NCBI GenBank assembly: GCA_014378805.1
Contig: JACMMY010000098.1
Coordinates: forward strand, 1-22,229
DNA from: Moraxellaceae bacterium
GTDB taxonomy: Bacteria > Pseudomonadota > Gammaproteobacteria > Pseudomonadales > Moraxellaceae
DNA length: 22,229 nt
Reading direction: 5' to 3'
Position 1 is the first letter of the stretch; each line of letters begins with the position of its first letter. Of this stretch, positions 1-8,070 are shown piece by piece. The notes below the pieces were generated by a model. That model made no database searches and was not told the origin of the DNA. It worked only from the letters and a program-made list of their open reading frames with translations. The position numbers and the translations under genes were made by a program.

Positions 1-120
1 CATTTCTCAAATTCAGGCGTACGTTTTATTATTATCATGGTACGAATTGTATTCGTTCGATTACATAAATACAAGCAGCTTAGTAATAATCAAATGGCAA
101 TTAGCCGTATTGAAGCCCAT

Positions 121-157
121 AAAAAAAGTCAGCTTACTTCCGTAACCGACCTTTTTT
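121..157. terminator. Bidirectional intrinsic terminator after ppk1
   Basis: Arms at 128-137 and 142-150 pair around a four-base loop (ttcc), with one bulged base and one G-T pair. On the minus strand the stem is followed by seven T (A run 121-127). On the plus strand it is followed by a T run at 152-157. It lies 18 bases past the ppk1 stop, so it should end ppk1 transcription. Its symmetry means it could also stop plus-strand transcripts entering from the left. I cannot identify a gene in bases 1-120. Confidence 0.65.
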
Positions 158-175
158 ATGACCACTACAAAAAAC

Positions 176-2260
176 CTATCGCGACAACTTCTCTAGCAAA
201 ATCGATTGCGCCATATGTAACTCTTCACCGTCTTTTGGCACTACACGATTCCAAACGCCGTGTTGATCTAATTCCCACGCCTGTTGATTATCATCTAAAT
301 AATTTTGCAGACCTTGCTGAATGATTCGGCGACGCAAATGACCATTATCAATCGGGAAACAGACTTCTACGCGAGAGAATAAATTACGATCCATCCAATC
401 CGCGCTGGCGCAATACACTTTCGGATCTCCACCGTTACCGAAGTAAAATACACGGGTATGCTCAAGGAATCGACCAACGATCGAACGTACAGTGATATTT
501 TCGGATAACCCTTTGACCTGAGGTCGTAGGCAGCACGTTGAACGAATGATTAATTCAACATTCACGCCAGCATTTGAAGCCTTATACAATGCATCAATCA
601 AATGGCGTTCAGTCAAAGCATTCACTTTGACGATAATATGCCCGCCTTTGCCACTCTTAGCGAATTCAATTTCTTCATTGATAAATGCAATGAGCTGCGT
701 GTGTAAGGTAAACGGTGCATGCAGCAGTTTTTGCAACTTCGCCGCCTTACCCATTCCTGTCAGCTCTTGGAAAATCTTATGGACATCTTCCGAGAGTTGA
801 GGGTTTGCAGATAACAAACCATAATCGGTGTACATTCGCGCATTGCCAGCATGATAGTTACCTGTACCTAAATGTACATAACGCGTCAATTTATCGCCTT
901 CACGGCGCACCACCAAAATCATCTTCGCATGGGTTTTATAACCGACGATACCATATACGACCACTGCGCCCGCTTCTTGCAGAATATTCGCCACTTCCAT
1001 GTTGGATTCTTCATCAAAACGCGCACGCAGTTCGATGATTGCCGTCACTTCTTTGCCTTGGTGCGCCGCTTCCGCGAGAATCTGTACAATCTCAGAATCT
1101 GCGCCACTGCGATACAGCGTTTGCTTAATCGCGAGTACTTGCGGATCACGAGCAGCTTCACGCAGGAAATTGATCACTGGCGCAAACGATTCAAACGGAT
1201 GATGAATCAAAATATCTTGTTTTTTGATTGAAGCAAAAATATCTTCGGAGCTTCTTAATGCAGGGGGCATTGTTGGAATGAAGGATTTATAGCGCATTTT
1301 CGGGCGATTAAAATTCGACAATAGACGCGCCAAATTCACTGGGCCATTGACTCTGTATAGCTGGGTTTGCGTTAAACCAAAACGACGTAGCAGATAATCA
1401 ATAATATTTTCAGGACAATGACTGGTGACTTCCAAACGTACTGCTCGACCAAAACGGCGTGAGCTCAATCCACCCTTCAGTGCTTTCGCGACATCTTCTG
1501 CATCTTCATCAAACTCTAAATCAGCATTCCGCGTCACACGAAACTGATGGCAGCCTGTCGCAGACATACCAGGGAACAACTCACTGACATGTTCGTGAAT
1601 GATGGCTGACAACATCACATGATGTTCAAAGCCGCCAGTCAGATCATCTGGTAAACGGACGACACGAGGAAGCGAACGCGGTGCAGGTACAATAGCAAAC
1701 TTGATATCGCGACCAAAAGCATCTTTACCATCCAAAGTGACGATAAAATTAAGGCTTTTATTCACCAGACGTGGGAAAGGATGTGCGGGATCTAAGCTAA
1801 TAGGTGTCAGAACAGGCAAAACTTGTTCACGGAAATATTGGTGTACCCATGACGCTTGATCCGCAGTTAACTCTTCACGGCGCAAGAAACGGATATTAGC
1901 CTCGGCCATCGCAGGCAAAACTTCTTCATTTAAAATTCGGTATTGACGTTCAATCGCGGCATGGGCAGTTTCTGAAATTTGAGCGAGCACTTCGGACGGA
2001 TGCATACCATCTGGGGTGGTACTATCATCGCTGTAGCCCAACTGCTGCATCAAACCAGCAACACGAACTTCAAAAAACTCGTCCATATTACGTGAAAAAA
2101 TTAATAGAAACACCAGTCGCTCAATGACAGGATTAAGCGGGTCAACTGCTTGCTCAAGCACGCGCAAATGAAAATCCAACAATGACAAATCACGATTGAT
2201 ATATCGAATGTTCGAGTCGAATTCAACAACTTCAGTAGTGGTTTTGGCGGCTTGATTCAT
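176..2260 (-). CDS. ppk1: Polyphosphate kinase 1
   Basis: This 694-residue protein reversibly transfers the gamma phosphate of ATP onto long-chain polyphosphate, the cell's phosphate and energy store. The usual PPK1 domains are in order. The N-terminal domain begins near residue 20 with NRDLSLLDF, followed by a middle domain and two phospholipase-D-like catalytic domains. H444 in YKTHAK corresponds to the autophosphorylated histidine (H435 in E. coli). It is followed by HLGTGNYH (463-470) and YTDYGLL. H601 in FLEHTRVFYFGNG corresponds to the second essential histidine (H592). The length is normal for the family and the gene looks intact. The ATG has an AGGA a few bases upstream. No exopolyphosphatase gene is adjacent. 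A Pho-box-like site upstream suggests induction by phosphate starvation. The identification is very secure. Confidence 0.98.
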   Translation of the reverse strand: MNQAAKTTTEVVEFDSNIRYINRDLSLLDFHLRVLEQAVDPLNPVIERLVFLLIFSRNMDEFFEVRVAGLMQQLGYSDDSTTPDGMHPSEVLAQISETAHAAIERQYRILNEEVLPAMAEANIRFLRREELTADQASWVHQYFREQVLPVLTPISLDPAHPFPRLVNKSLNFIVTLDGKDAFGRDIKFAIVPAPRSLPRVVRLPDDLTGGFEHHVMLSAIIHEHVSELFPGMSATGCHQFRVTRNADLEFDEDAEDVAKALKGGLSSRRFGRAVRLEVTSHCPENIIDYLLRRFGLTQTQLYRVNGPVNLARLLSNFNRPKMRYKSFIPTMPPALRSSEDIFASIKKQDILIHHPFESFAPVINFLREAARDPQVLAIKQTLYRSGADSEIVQILAEAAHQGKEVTAIIELRARFDEESNMEVANILQEAGAVVVYGIVGYKTHAKMILVVRREGDKLTRYVHLGTGNYHAGNARMYTDYGLLSANPQLSEDVHKIFQELTGMGKAAKLQKLLHAPFTLHTQLIAFINEEIEFAKSGKGGHIIVKVNALTERHLIDALYKASNAGVNVELIIRSTCCLRPQVKGLSENITVRSIVGRFLEHTRVFYFGNGGDPKVYCASADWMDRNLFSRVEVCFPIDNGHLRRRIIQQGLQNYLDDNQQAWELDQHGVWNRVVPKDGEELHMAQSILLEKLSR

Positions 2261-2341
2261 GATATTCCTAAATTCTTGAAAAGACCCAATAACGAGCAGC
2301 GATTGGACGACTATTCAGTGACAGTATTTTTATATCTTAAT

Positions 2342-2375
2342 ATTATGATCATTGAATATGACAGTTTATTGAAAA
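2342..2375 (-). promoter_or_regulatory. Pho-box-like promoter of ppk1
   Basis: Read on the minus strand, 2375 to 2358 is TTTTCAATAAACTGTCAT. It agrees with the PhoB consensus, two CTGTCAT-type repeats 11 bases apart, at 14 of 18 positions by my count. The downstream repeat is perfect and the upstream one weak. Ten bases further on is a -10-like hexamer CATAAT (2347-2342). In PhoB-activated promoters the box replaces the -35 element and the -10 lies about this far downstream. No good -35 is visible otherwise. The ppk1 leader would be about 75 bases. Confidence 0.45.
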
Positions 2376-2389
2376 TGATTGTCATTAAA
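2371..2389. promoter_or_regulatory. Fur-box-like palindrome upstream of ppk1
   Basis: gaaaatgattgtcattaaa matches the 19-base Fur consensus at 14 positions by my count and contains the near-palindrome aatgattgtcatt. It overlaps the upstream half of the Pho-box-like site, where a repressor could block activation. It may also be chance in AT-rich DNA. Confidence 0.25.
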
Positions 2390-2433
2390 CAATTTTATCA
2401 TTTAAATCATCAGTAAAATCGATTTTAAGTCAA

Positions 2434-3111
2434 CTAAGGGATGACTGAATAACCCATATATCGGCGAATCACCGAAACGCGGCGCAGCATTTTTCGGTCG
2501 TGTAAATGATCTTGATAATAACGTGGATTAGGCACAACTCCCGCAAGTTTGGCGGCCTCATTCGCGTTGAGTTGTGAAGCAGATTTACCAAAATAAATTT
2601 GCGACGCCGCCTCAACACCATAGATACCATCACCAAACTCAATCACGTTCATATAGACTTCAAGTATGCGCTCTTTACTCCACATCTGTTCCATCATCCA
2701 CGTAATAATCGCCTCCTCGCCTTTACGAATATAAGAACGACCATTAGACAAGAATAGATTCTTTACAAGCTGTTGACTGATTGTTGATCCACCTGCAACA
2801 ACATGTCCTTTCTTATCATTTTTTGCGAGTGCCGCGCGAATACCATCCCAATCAAAACCGTGATGGTACATAAACTTAGCATCTTCACCCGCAATCAACG
2901 CGCGCTTCATGTGGATACTAATATCGGAGTAAGGAACAGTTTGATGCTGAAACTCTGTAGAACGATCACTGTTCGCTAAGTAGGTTCGCATAAACATTGA
3001 ATGATTAACAGGATAATGCTGCCACCATAGTAAGCACACAAAAACCAAAAGCTGTACCGCAAGGAATAAAGATAAGCTAATGAGCAGAATCCGCGCAAAA
3101 AAGACTTTCAT
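2434..3111 (-). CDS. mtgA: Monofunctional peptidoglycan glycosyltransferase
   Basis: MtgA polymerises lipid II into glycan strands at the inner membrane without a transpeptidase domain. With the start used here it is 225 residues. One N-terminal membrane helix (about residues 5-30) is followed by a single GT51 domain. The catalytic signature EDAKFMYHHGFDWDGI is present, with the glutamate at residue 76 in this numbering, as is the second motif GGSTISQQLVKN. The frame extends 17 codons upstream to an ATG at 3162 (242 residues), but no ribosome binding site precedes that ATG. AGGG lies about six bases before the chosen start, and MKVFFARILL is a natural membrane-anchor beginning. The gene is divergent from the rhomboid gene. 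Family assignment is secure, the start less so. Confidence 0.95.
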   Translation of the reverse strand: MKVFFARILLISLSLFLAVQLLVFVCLLWWQHYPVNHSMFMRTYLANSDRSTEFQHQTVPYSDISIHMKRALIAGEDAKFMYHHGFDWDGIRAALAKNDKKGHVVAGGSTISQQLVKNLFLSNGRSYIRKGEEAIITWMMEQMWSKERILEVYMNVIEFGDGIYGVEAASQIYFGKSASQLNANEAAKLAGVVPNPRYYQDHLHDRKMLRRVSVIRRYMGYSVIP

Positions 3112-3256
3112 GTACGCCCTAGGCCTAAAAAGTATCGAAAAAAGATAAGATAGCCTAAGCATAGCTGATTTTTCGACAATTCACTGTGGTGAATAGATGA
3201 CATCGGGATCAAAATGGCTATTTTTAAATCGAATAACTGTAAGAGGCAAATGCCCA

Positions 3257-4024
3257 ATGATTTCAACACTTAAAATCTGGAAGCTCACAAGCCTACTACT
3301 ACTCATCAATGTGACCGTTTTTGTGATGGAATCATTGAGTGGCGTGAGTATTCTCAACCCAACTGTAAAAGACTTGCTGATTTGGGGTGCGAATTATGCG
3401 CCGTTGACCTTAACAGGTGATGCGTGGCGACTGTTTACGAGTATGTTTTTGCATGTGGGTATGATTCACCTCGCAGTGAATTGCTGGGCGCTTTATCTTT
3501 GGGGCATTTACACTGAATTTTATTATGGTCGCCGCTACTATCTTGCCTTGTATTTCAGCGCGGGGCTGATGGGTAGCGTGTTGAGTGTCATCCATAATCT
3601 GATCAATGCTACCTATAGCAACGCCTCATTCATCGTGAGTGCGGGTGCATCAGGCGCGATCATGGGTTTAGGCGGCGCACTGATCGTCGCCGCATGGCGT
3701 CCAAGAACCAACCTCCATCCAGAACAAACCTTAACACTAAAACCACTTCTCGTGATTATGGCTATCAATTTTGCACTCGGCTTTAGCGTTCCGGGTATTG
3801 ATAACGCTGCACATATTGGCGGTATTATAACAGGTGCTTTGCTGGCACTTGTTTTTTCATTGACAGAAAAAAGCTCGGATGCAAAACGTAAAACATTAAG
3901 AATTGTCACGTTTATCGTACTAGCGATGAGTGTCGTATTTCTGTTTCATCAACTGGAAATAATTGGCGCAGACCTTCAACCTTATCGCGCAGATATCCTC
4001 TCACAACTTGCAAGTCAGCATTAA
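3257..4024 (+). CDS. Rhomboid family intramembrane serine protease
   Basis: Rhomboids cleave transmembrane segments of substrate proteins inside the bilayer. From this start the protein is 255 residues with about six hydrophobic helices. The catalytic dyad is visible: serine 132 in GASGAIMG and histidine 186 in NAAHIGGIITG. The HLAVN motif (71-75) supplies the conserved His and Asn of helix 2. The C-terminus ends in another hydrophobic helix and a short tail. An ATG 20 codons upstream at 3197 is also possible, with GGTGA four bases before it, and would add a polar cytoplasmic leader (275 residues). I prefer 3257 because helix 1 follows almost at once and AAGAGG lies about ten bases before it. 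The substrate is unknown and the neighbours give no hint. Confidence 0.9.
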   Translation: MISTLKIWKLTSLLLLINVTVFVMESLSGVSILNPTVKDLLIWGANYAPLTLTGDAWRLFTSMFLHVGMIHLAVNCWALYLWGIYTEFYYGRRYYLALYFSAGLMGSVLSVIHNLINATYSNASFIVSAGASGAIMGLGGALIVAAWRPRTNLHPEQTLTLKPLLVIMAINFALGFSVPGIDNAAHIGGIITGALLALVFSLTEKSSDAKRKTLRIVTFIVLAMSVVFLFHQLEIIGADLQPYRADILSQLASQH

Positions 4025-4072
4025 AATCAACGGATCTTGTAGGGAATTGAGAGTATTTTAGAGGCAAATGTT

Positions 4073-4099
4073 TTGAATTGGACGTTTTAGCGATACAAT
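4073..4099 (+). promoter_or_regulatory. Possible sigma-70 promoter before the DUF2237 gene
   Basis: TTGAAT (4073-4078) and TACAAT (4094-4099) are separated by 15 bases, slightly short of the preferred 17. They lie about 70 bases before the likely start codon of the next gene. Confidence 0.3.
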
Positions 4100-4165
4100 A
4101 CCGCTACCTTCAAGATATATAAATTGTCGCTTCGCGCGCTCCATGGTTTTATTAAGGATTTCTTG

Positions 4166-4549
4166 ATGTCTATACACCCAGACCCACTTATCAATACTCG
4201 CAATGTATTAGGTGAACGTTTAGCAAGCTGCTGCTTTAGTCCGATCACGGGTTACTTTCGTGATGGATTTTGTCATACAGGTGTACAGGATTTTGGATTG
4301 CATACCGTTTGTGTTCAAGTCACTTCAGAATTTCTAAGTTTTTCTATGCAAATGGGCAATGATTTAACCACACCACTCCCACAATTTGAATTCCAAGGCC
4401 TCGTGCCAGGTGACTTCTGGTGCTTATGCGTCACTCGGTGGAAAGAAGCGCTGGATGCAGGCGTTGCGCCGAAAGTAAAACTAGAAGCCTGCCATGAAGC
4501 CGCACTGGCCATCGTCAGTTTAGAAGAACTGATGGAGTACGCCATATAA
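4166..4549 (+). CDS. DUF2237 family protein
   Basis: This 127-residue soluble protein belongs to the DUF2237 family, whose function is not known. Family hallmarks run through its length: NVLGERLASCC, PITGYFRDGFCHTG, HTVCVQVT, EFLSFSMQMGNDLTTP, LVPGDFWCLCVTRWKEA and LEACHEAAL. It is rich in conserved cysteines and histidines, so metal binding or redox chemistry is conceivable but not established. The frame is open 14 codons further upstream to 4124. AAGGA at 4154-4158 fits an ATG at 4166, and MSIHPDPL is a better beginning. The gene stands alone between the rhomboid gene and fbp, 119 bases before fbp. Confidence 0.85.
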   Translation: MSIHPDPLINTRNVLGERLASCCFSPITGYFRDGFCHTGVQDFGLHTVCVQVTSEFLSFSMQMGNDLTTPLPQFEFQGLVPGDFWCLCVTRWKEALDAGVAPKVKLEACHEAALAIVSLEELMEYAI

Positions 4550-4668
4550 TTTTGCGTCTTGGTATCAATCGTTTATTTATCATTTTTAATGAAACAGGGT
4601 CCTTTTGATTTTTATAAGTATTGTTATCAATCATGCGACCTTAAACATCACTAACACCGAGTAGCCCT

Positions 4669-5697
4669 ATGTCTGCGATTACCTTAAATCAATATCTCTT
4701 GACGCGCCAAGTCACTAGCAACTCGCCACAACGCATCAATCATCTAACCGCTGACTTGACTCAGTTGATCTTGCAAACTGCCATTTCATGCAAGGGCATC
4801 AGCGCGGCATTGCATAAAGGCGCATTGGCAGGCGTATTAGGCAGTGCAAACTCAGATAATGTCCAAGGTGAAACTCAGAAAAAACTCGATATTATTTCTA
4901 ACGTTTTGATGGTCGATACGCTGCTCGGTGGCGGTATCGCCGCTGCACTCGCATCCGAAGAAATGGATGAAATGATCGTCGCCAGTGACTCTGGCAAATA
5001 TTTGATTCTGTTTGATCCACTCGACGGCTCAAGCAATATTGATGTCAATATGAGCGTTGGAACCATCTTCTCAATCCTAGAGCGTCCAAACAGCAACTCA
5101 ATTGAAACCAGCGACTTTTTCCAAGCAGGTCAACATCAAGTTGCGGCGGGTTATGCGCTGTACGGTCCTTCGACAATGCTGATTTTAACACTGGGTAGCG
5201 GCGTTGATGTATTTACCCTTGATCGTGATCTAGGCGAGTTTATCCTCACCTCTGAACGTCTTGAAATTCCTGCGGACACCCAAGAATTTGCGATCAACAT
5301 GTCGAACCAACGCCATTGGGAAGCCCCAATGCAACGTTACGTCAACGAATGCCTCGCAGGTGAAGAAGGTGTTCGCGGCAAAAATTTCAATATGCGCTGG
5401 GTCGCATCAATGGTGGGTGATGTTCATCGCATTCTCATGCGCGGCGGCATCTTCATGTATCCATACGACTTGAAAGATCCGAAAAAAGCTGGAAAATTGC
5501 GACTCATGTACGAAGCAAATCCAATGAGTTTCATCATTGAACAAGCAGGCGGCGCATCAACCACGGGTCGTCAACGCATTATGGATGTAGAGCCGAATGG
5601 TCTACATCAACGCGTTCCAGTGATCTTGGGTTCACGCAACGAAGTGTTACGTGTAACGCATTATCATGTGCAGCCCGATGCTGAATTCCTTGAATGA
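4669..5697 (+). CDS. fbp: Fructose-1,6-bisphosphatase class I
   Basis: This enzyme hydrolyses fructose 1,6-bisphosphate to fructose 6-phosphate, the committed step of gluconeogenesis, in the cytoplasm. The 342-residue length is normal. The metal and substrate motifs are in order: GETQKKLD (67-74), the EE pair at 97-98, FDPLDGSSNIDVN (115-127) and the C-terminal KLRLMYEANPMSFIIEQAGG. Aerobic bacteria that use organic acids and lack complete glycolysis, such as Moraxellaceae, depend on it. The ATG is preceded by only a weak gag-type ribosome binding site. The next gene is 54 bases downstream with no terminator visible, so readthrough is possible. Confidence 0.97.
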   Translation: MSAITLNQYLLTRQVTSNSPQRINHLTADLTQLILQTAISCKGISAALHKGALAGVLGSANSDNVQGETQKKLDIISNVLMVDTLLGGGIAAALASEEMDEMIVASDSGKYLILFDPLDGSSNIDVNMSVGTIFSILERPNSNSIETSDFFQAGQHQVAAGYALYGPSTMLILTLGSGVDVFTLDRDLGEFILTSERLEIPADTQEFAINMSNQRHWEAPMQRYVNECLAGEEGVRGKNFNMRWVASMVGDVHRILMRGGIFMYPYDLKDPKKAGKLRLMYEANPMSFIIEQAGGASTTGRQRIMDVEPNGLHQRVPVILGSRNEVLRVTHYHVQPDAEFLE

Positions 5698-5751
5698 TTT
5701 GGATTATTAACTCCAAAAATTTAAGATCTCTTTTAAGGTACTCACAGACTA

Positions 5752-6546
5752 ATGCTTCCTGAAAAAACGCCGCTTTCCATTACTTCGCGTGACAATCCGC
5801 GTTTGAAACACTTACGCGGATTGCTTGAGCAAGCCAATGCACGGCGTAAATCAAGCCAAACCGTACTTGAAGGCATTCATTTATTGGATGCCTATCAACG
5901 TGCAGGACAAACGCCTGATAGCATTTTCCTCAGTGAAAGCATGCTAACCCATCCAGAGGTCAATGATCTTTTGGACGGTTGGAAGCAAGTATCCCGTTTT
6001 GTGTTGCCTGATGCACTCTATAAAGATATGCGTACGCTCGGTCATGGCGTCGATATCATGGCGCTGATTAATAGCGTACACACCGAATTACCTGAACGTT
6101 TAACGGTTGATGTACTCATTCTTGAAGATGTACAAGATGCTGGCAATGTTGGAACGTTACTGAGAACCGCTGCCGCTGCTGGCATCAAGCAAATCATTTG
6201 TACAACTGGAACTGCTTCTGTCTGGTCACCGCGCGTGCTGCGTGCAGGCATGGGCGCACAGTTTGGCTTAGAGATTTTCGAGCAAGCGGACATCAATGAT
6301 GTCATTCAACGCTTAGATATTTCGTTACATGCAACAAGCTCACATGCAATTCAAAGCCTTTATGCGCTTGATTTAACTACACCAACCGCATGGTTAATGG
6401 GTAATGAAGGTCAAGGTGCAAGCGATGTTGCCCTTGCCAATGCTATTGCGGTGACGATTCCACAACCGGGTGGTCAAGAGTCGTTGAACGTGGCGATTGC
6501 AGGTGCAATTTGCATGTTTGAGATGGTTAGGCAGCGTCTGGTTTAA
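5752..6546 (+). CDS. TrmH/SpoU family RNA 2'-O-methyltransferase
   Basis: This 264-residue SPOUT methyltransferase uses S-adenosylmethionine to methylate a ribose 2'-hydroxyl in rRNA or tRNA. Residues 1-110 form the substrate-binding domain (SRDNPRLKHLRGL, VLEGIHLL). Residues 120-255 form the trefoil-knot catalytic domain with its three motifs: EDVQDAGNVGTLLRTAAAAGI (N132 and R138 are the usual invariant residues), WLMGNEGQG (214-222) and IPQPGGQESLNVAIA (236-250). The RNA target cannot be read from the sequence. RlmB-like or other 23S rRNA methylases are closest in design. It follows fbp on the same strand and its stop lies four bases from that of the convergent glycosylase gene. Confidence 0.92.
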   Translation: MLPEKTPLSITSRDNPRLKHLRGLLEQANARRKSSQTVLEGIHLLDAYQRAGQTPDSIFLSESMLTHPEVNDLLDGWKQVSRFVLPDALYKDMRTLGHGVDIMALINSVHTELPERLTVDVLILEDVQDAGNVGTLLRTAAAAGIKQIICTTGTASVWSPRVLRAGMGAQFGLEIFEQADINDVIQRLDISLHATSSHAIQSLYALDLTTPTAWLMGNEGQGASDVALANAIAVTIPQPGGQESLNVAIAGAICMFEMVRQRLV

Positions 6547-6550
6547 TTGC

Positions 6551-7072
6551 TCAACGAACGTGGCAAATCACTCGCCACGCTTCTAGTTTCGCATCGAACG
6601 ATAATGATGCATGCGCAGGACTTGTCGATGGCAACCGCGCAAAGTGCAATTGACGTTCTGCTAATGACGGCAAGATGTGCCGCTTAAAAAAACTTTCCGC
6701 TTTTGCCCCATTAAAAAACACAGCTCGAACATTCGGATACTTCTGAAATAAAGCATAGAAGTCATTCGCCACTTGCGTCTGCGGCTGAATCATTGAATCT
6801 AAACTACCTTCCCTTTTGCAAGAATGCAGCACATCCCACAAGGCAACACCTGATGTCTGTAAATATCCTAAGCGGTCTTCATATTCTGCATCGACGTCAA
6901 AATCAAACAACATCGCCATGATGCGCCAGAAGGCATTTTGTGGATGAGCGTAATATTGCTGTTCGTTTAGCGACTTGATGCCGGGCATACTTCCCAGAAT
7001 AATGACACGCGCAGAATCATTAATGACAGGCCTAAAACTGTACGCCAATTCATCCGCATCAATCCTAGCCAT
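6551..7072 (-). CDS. DNA-deoxyinosine glycosylase (UDG superfamily)
   Basis: This 173-residue protein resembles the hypoxanthine-DNA glycosylase branch of the uracil-DNA glycosylase superfamily, which removes deaminated bases and starts base-excision repair. GSMPGIKSL (27-35) forms the glycine-rich active-site loop. YAHPQNAFWRI (41-51) carries the asparagine regarded as important in this branch. FFNGAKAE (119-126) forms the core strand, and LPSTSPAHA (147-155) is the DNA-intercalation motif. No iron-sulfur cysteines are present, which argues against families 4 and 5. GGAAGG precedes the ATG. Activity on hypoxanthine rather than uracil is inferred from family resemblance. Confidence 0.87.
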   Translation of the reverse strand: MARIDADELAYSFRPVINDSARVIILGSMPGIKSLNEQQYYAHPQNAFWRIMAMLFDFDVDAEYEDRLGYLQTSGVALWDVLHSCKREGSLDSMIQPQTQVANDFYALFQKYPNVRAVFFNGAKAESFFKRHILPSLAERQLHFARLPSTSPAHASLSFDAKLEAWRVICHVR

Positions 7073-7141
7073 ACAACCTTCCGCAAAAAACTGATAAATA
7101 ACTTCTTATCCTACCCTAATTTATGATTTAATCCGCATCCT

Positions 7142-7217
7142 ACGCTCTTAGCTCAACTGGATAGAGCACCTGCCTCCTAAGCGGAAGACGTGGGTTCGAG
7201 TCCCGCAGAGCGTACCA
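7142..7217 (+). tRNA. tRNA-Arg (anticodon CCU)
   Basis: The 76-base sequence folds as a full cloverleaf. The acceptor stem ACGCTCT (7142-7148) pairs with AGAGCGT (7207-7213), then discriminator A and an encoded CCA (7215-7217). The D stem GCTC/GAGC flanks a nine-base loop. The anticodon loop CTCCTAA gives anticodon CCT, reading AGG. The variable loop is four bases, as in E. coli tRNA-Arg(CCU), and the T loop is TTCGAGT. Position 27-43 is a C-A mismatch and 29-41 is a T-G pair, so the anticodon stem is somewhat weak. tRNA genes of this type often serve as integration sites. Confidence 0.93.
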
Positions 7218-7230
7218 TCAAAATAAAATT

Positions 7231-7250
7231 TCAGCACCGTTCAGTACCAT
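7231..7250 (+). repeat. Imperfect tandem 10-bp repeat after the tRNA
   Basis: tcagcaccgt is followed directly by tcagtaccat (7 of 10 bases equal). In addition the octamer GTACCATC, covering the tRNA CCA end (7212-7219), recurs at 7244-7251. These could be remnants of a recombination site beside the tRNA gene. No integrase gene is present. They are short enough to be chance. Confidence 0.25.
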
Positions 7251-7371
7251 CGACTATTTCTCCAAGCTTTGTATCACCTATGGCTAAAATCATTGACTAG
7301 ACCATGGTGGGAAAAATAGTATATCTGCGGTGAATTTTAAGAAGAGTGTAAGTAATTAAAAGGATGTTAGT

Positions 7372-7983
7372 TTGACTAATACAGTGACGCATACGATTAA
7401 GAACACACTCACACTAGTCACTCAATCTTTTGAATGGATGACAATACTTGGCCCATTAATAACCTTATTTGCTGCCGCCATAGCCGCTCGGGTAGTTATA
7501 TGGAGTCAGCGGCAGTTTGATAGGCGGCAAAGAAATGATCATAAATTAAATACTGAAATGAAATCCAATGAACTACTTTTTGCAAAAAAAGAAGAGTTAG
7601 TAAAATCTCTCATTAAATTTCGAATAGCACAGATTGATAAAGCGACCATTTTTTTTAATGATAGAGATGAACATAAAGTTCTAGAAAATATAAAATTAAA
7701 TGAATTTGCTGATGCAACAAGAGAATGTGTCGATATTAGATCACAATGCTCAATGCTAGTAAAAATTTACTTTAAACATTTAGAGAGCTCAATTAAAGCC
7801 ATTGAAATCTCAAGTCAGGAAGTCACTCTATTCCAGAATACTCTTGTACTGCAACCAATCTCACAAATTGATTCCAATGAAAATACAAGACTTCTTAACG
7901 TAAGTTCCAACTTATGTAACATTTTAATCGAACAAGTAATCAATGATAATCACAATAATTTGAACCTATTCAAACGGCACTAA
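7372..7983 (+). CDS. Unknown protein, one membrane helix, helical body
   Basis: I do not recognise this 203-residue protein. It has a hydrophobic segment at about residues 23-45 (MTILGPLITLFAAAIAARVVIW), then a basic stretch (SQRQFDRRQRNDHK). A long, probably helical, charged region to about residue 150 has coiled-coil character, and the tail is rich in asparagine. This resembles small membrane-anchored proteins with a cytoplasmic helical body, but no enzyme motif is visible. The start is TTG with AAAAGG eight to nine bases before it. The gene is clearly richer in A+T and lysine/asparagine codons than its neighbours. It sits 155 bases from a tRNA gene, which suggests acquisition by horizontal transfer. 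Readthrough from the tRNA cannot be excluded. Confidence 0.65.
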   Translation: MTNTVTHTIKNTLTLVTQSFEWMTILGPLITLFAAAIAARVVIWSQRQFDRRQRNDHKLNTEMKSNELLFAKKEELVKSLIKFRIAQIDKATIFFNDRDEHKVLENIKLNEFADATRECVDIRSQCSMLVKIYFKHLESSIKAIEISSQEVTLFQNTLVLQPISQIDSNENTRLLNVSSNLCNILIEQVINDNHNNLNLFKRH

Positions 7984-8024
7984 TTGTGAATCTTGCGATA
8001 AAGGCAACAGCTTCAAAAAAGACC

Positions 8025-8045
8025 GATTAATTTTTTCAATTAATC
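8025..8045. terminator. AT-only hairpin, possible weak terminator
   Basis: gattaatt (8025-8032) and aattaatc (8038-8045) form a perfect 8-bp stem with a five-base loop between the orphan gene and the convergent DUF962 gene. The stem is AT-rich and has no clear T tract after it, so terminator activity is doubtful. Confidence 0.25.
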
Positions 8046-8070
8046 AGCCTCTTAGTCCTTCAAAAGCAAT

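Noticed and set aside
43..57. Inverted repeat ACGAAT-TGT-ATTCGT near the left edge
   Set aside because: A six-base stem with a three-base loop is common by chance and no neighbouring gene is identifiable.
37..324. Plus-strand open frame of 95 codons at the left edge
   Set aside because: It runs through the ppk1 terminator and into the antisense of the ppk1 C-terminus, has no ribosome binding site, and gives no family-like protein.
2415..2426. Palindrome AAAATCGATTTT downstream of mtgA
   Set aside because: It is short, AT-rich and has no loop or T tract, so I cannot call a terminator or operator.
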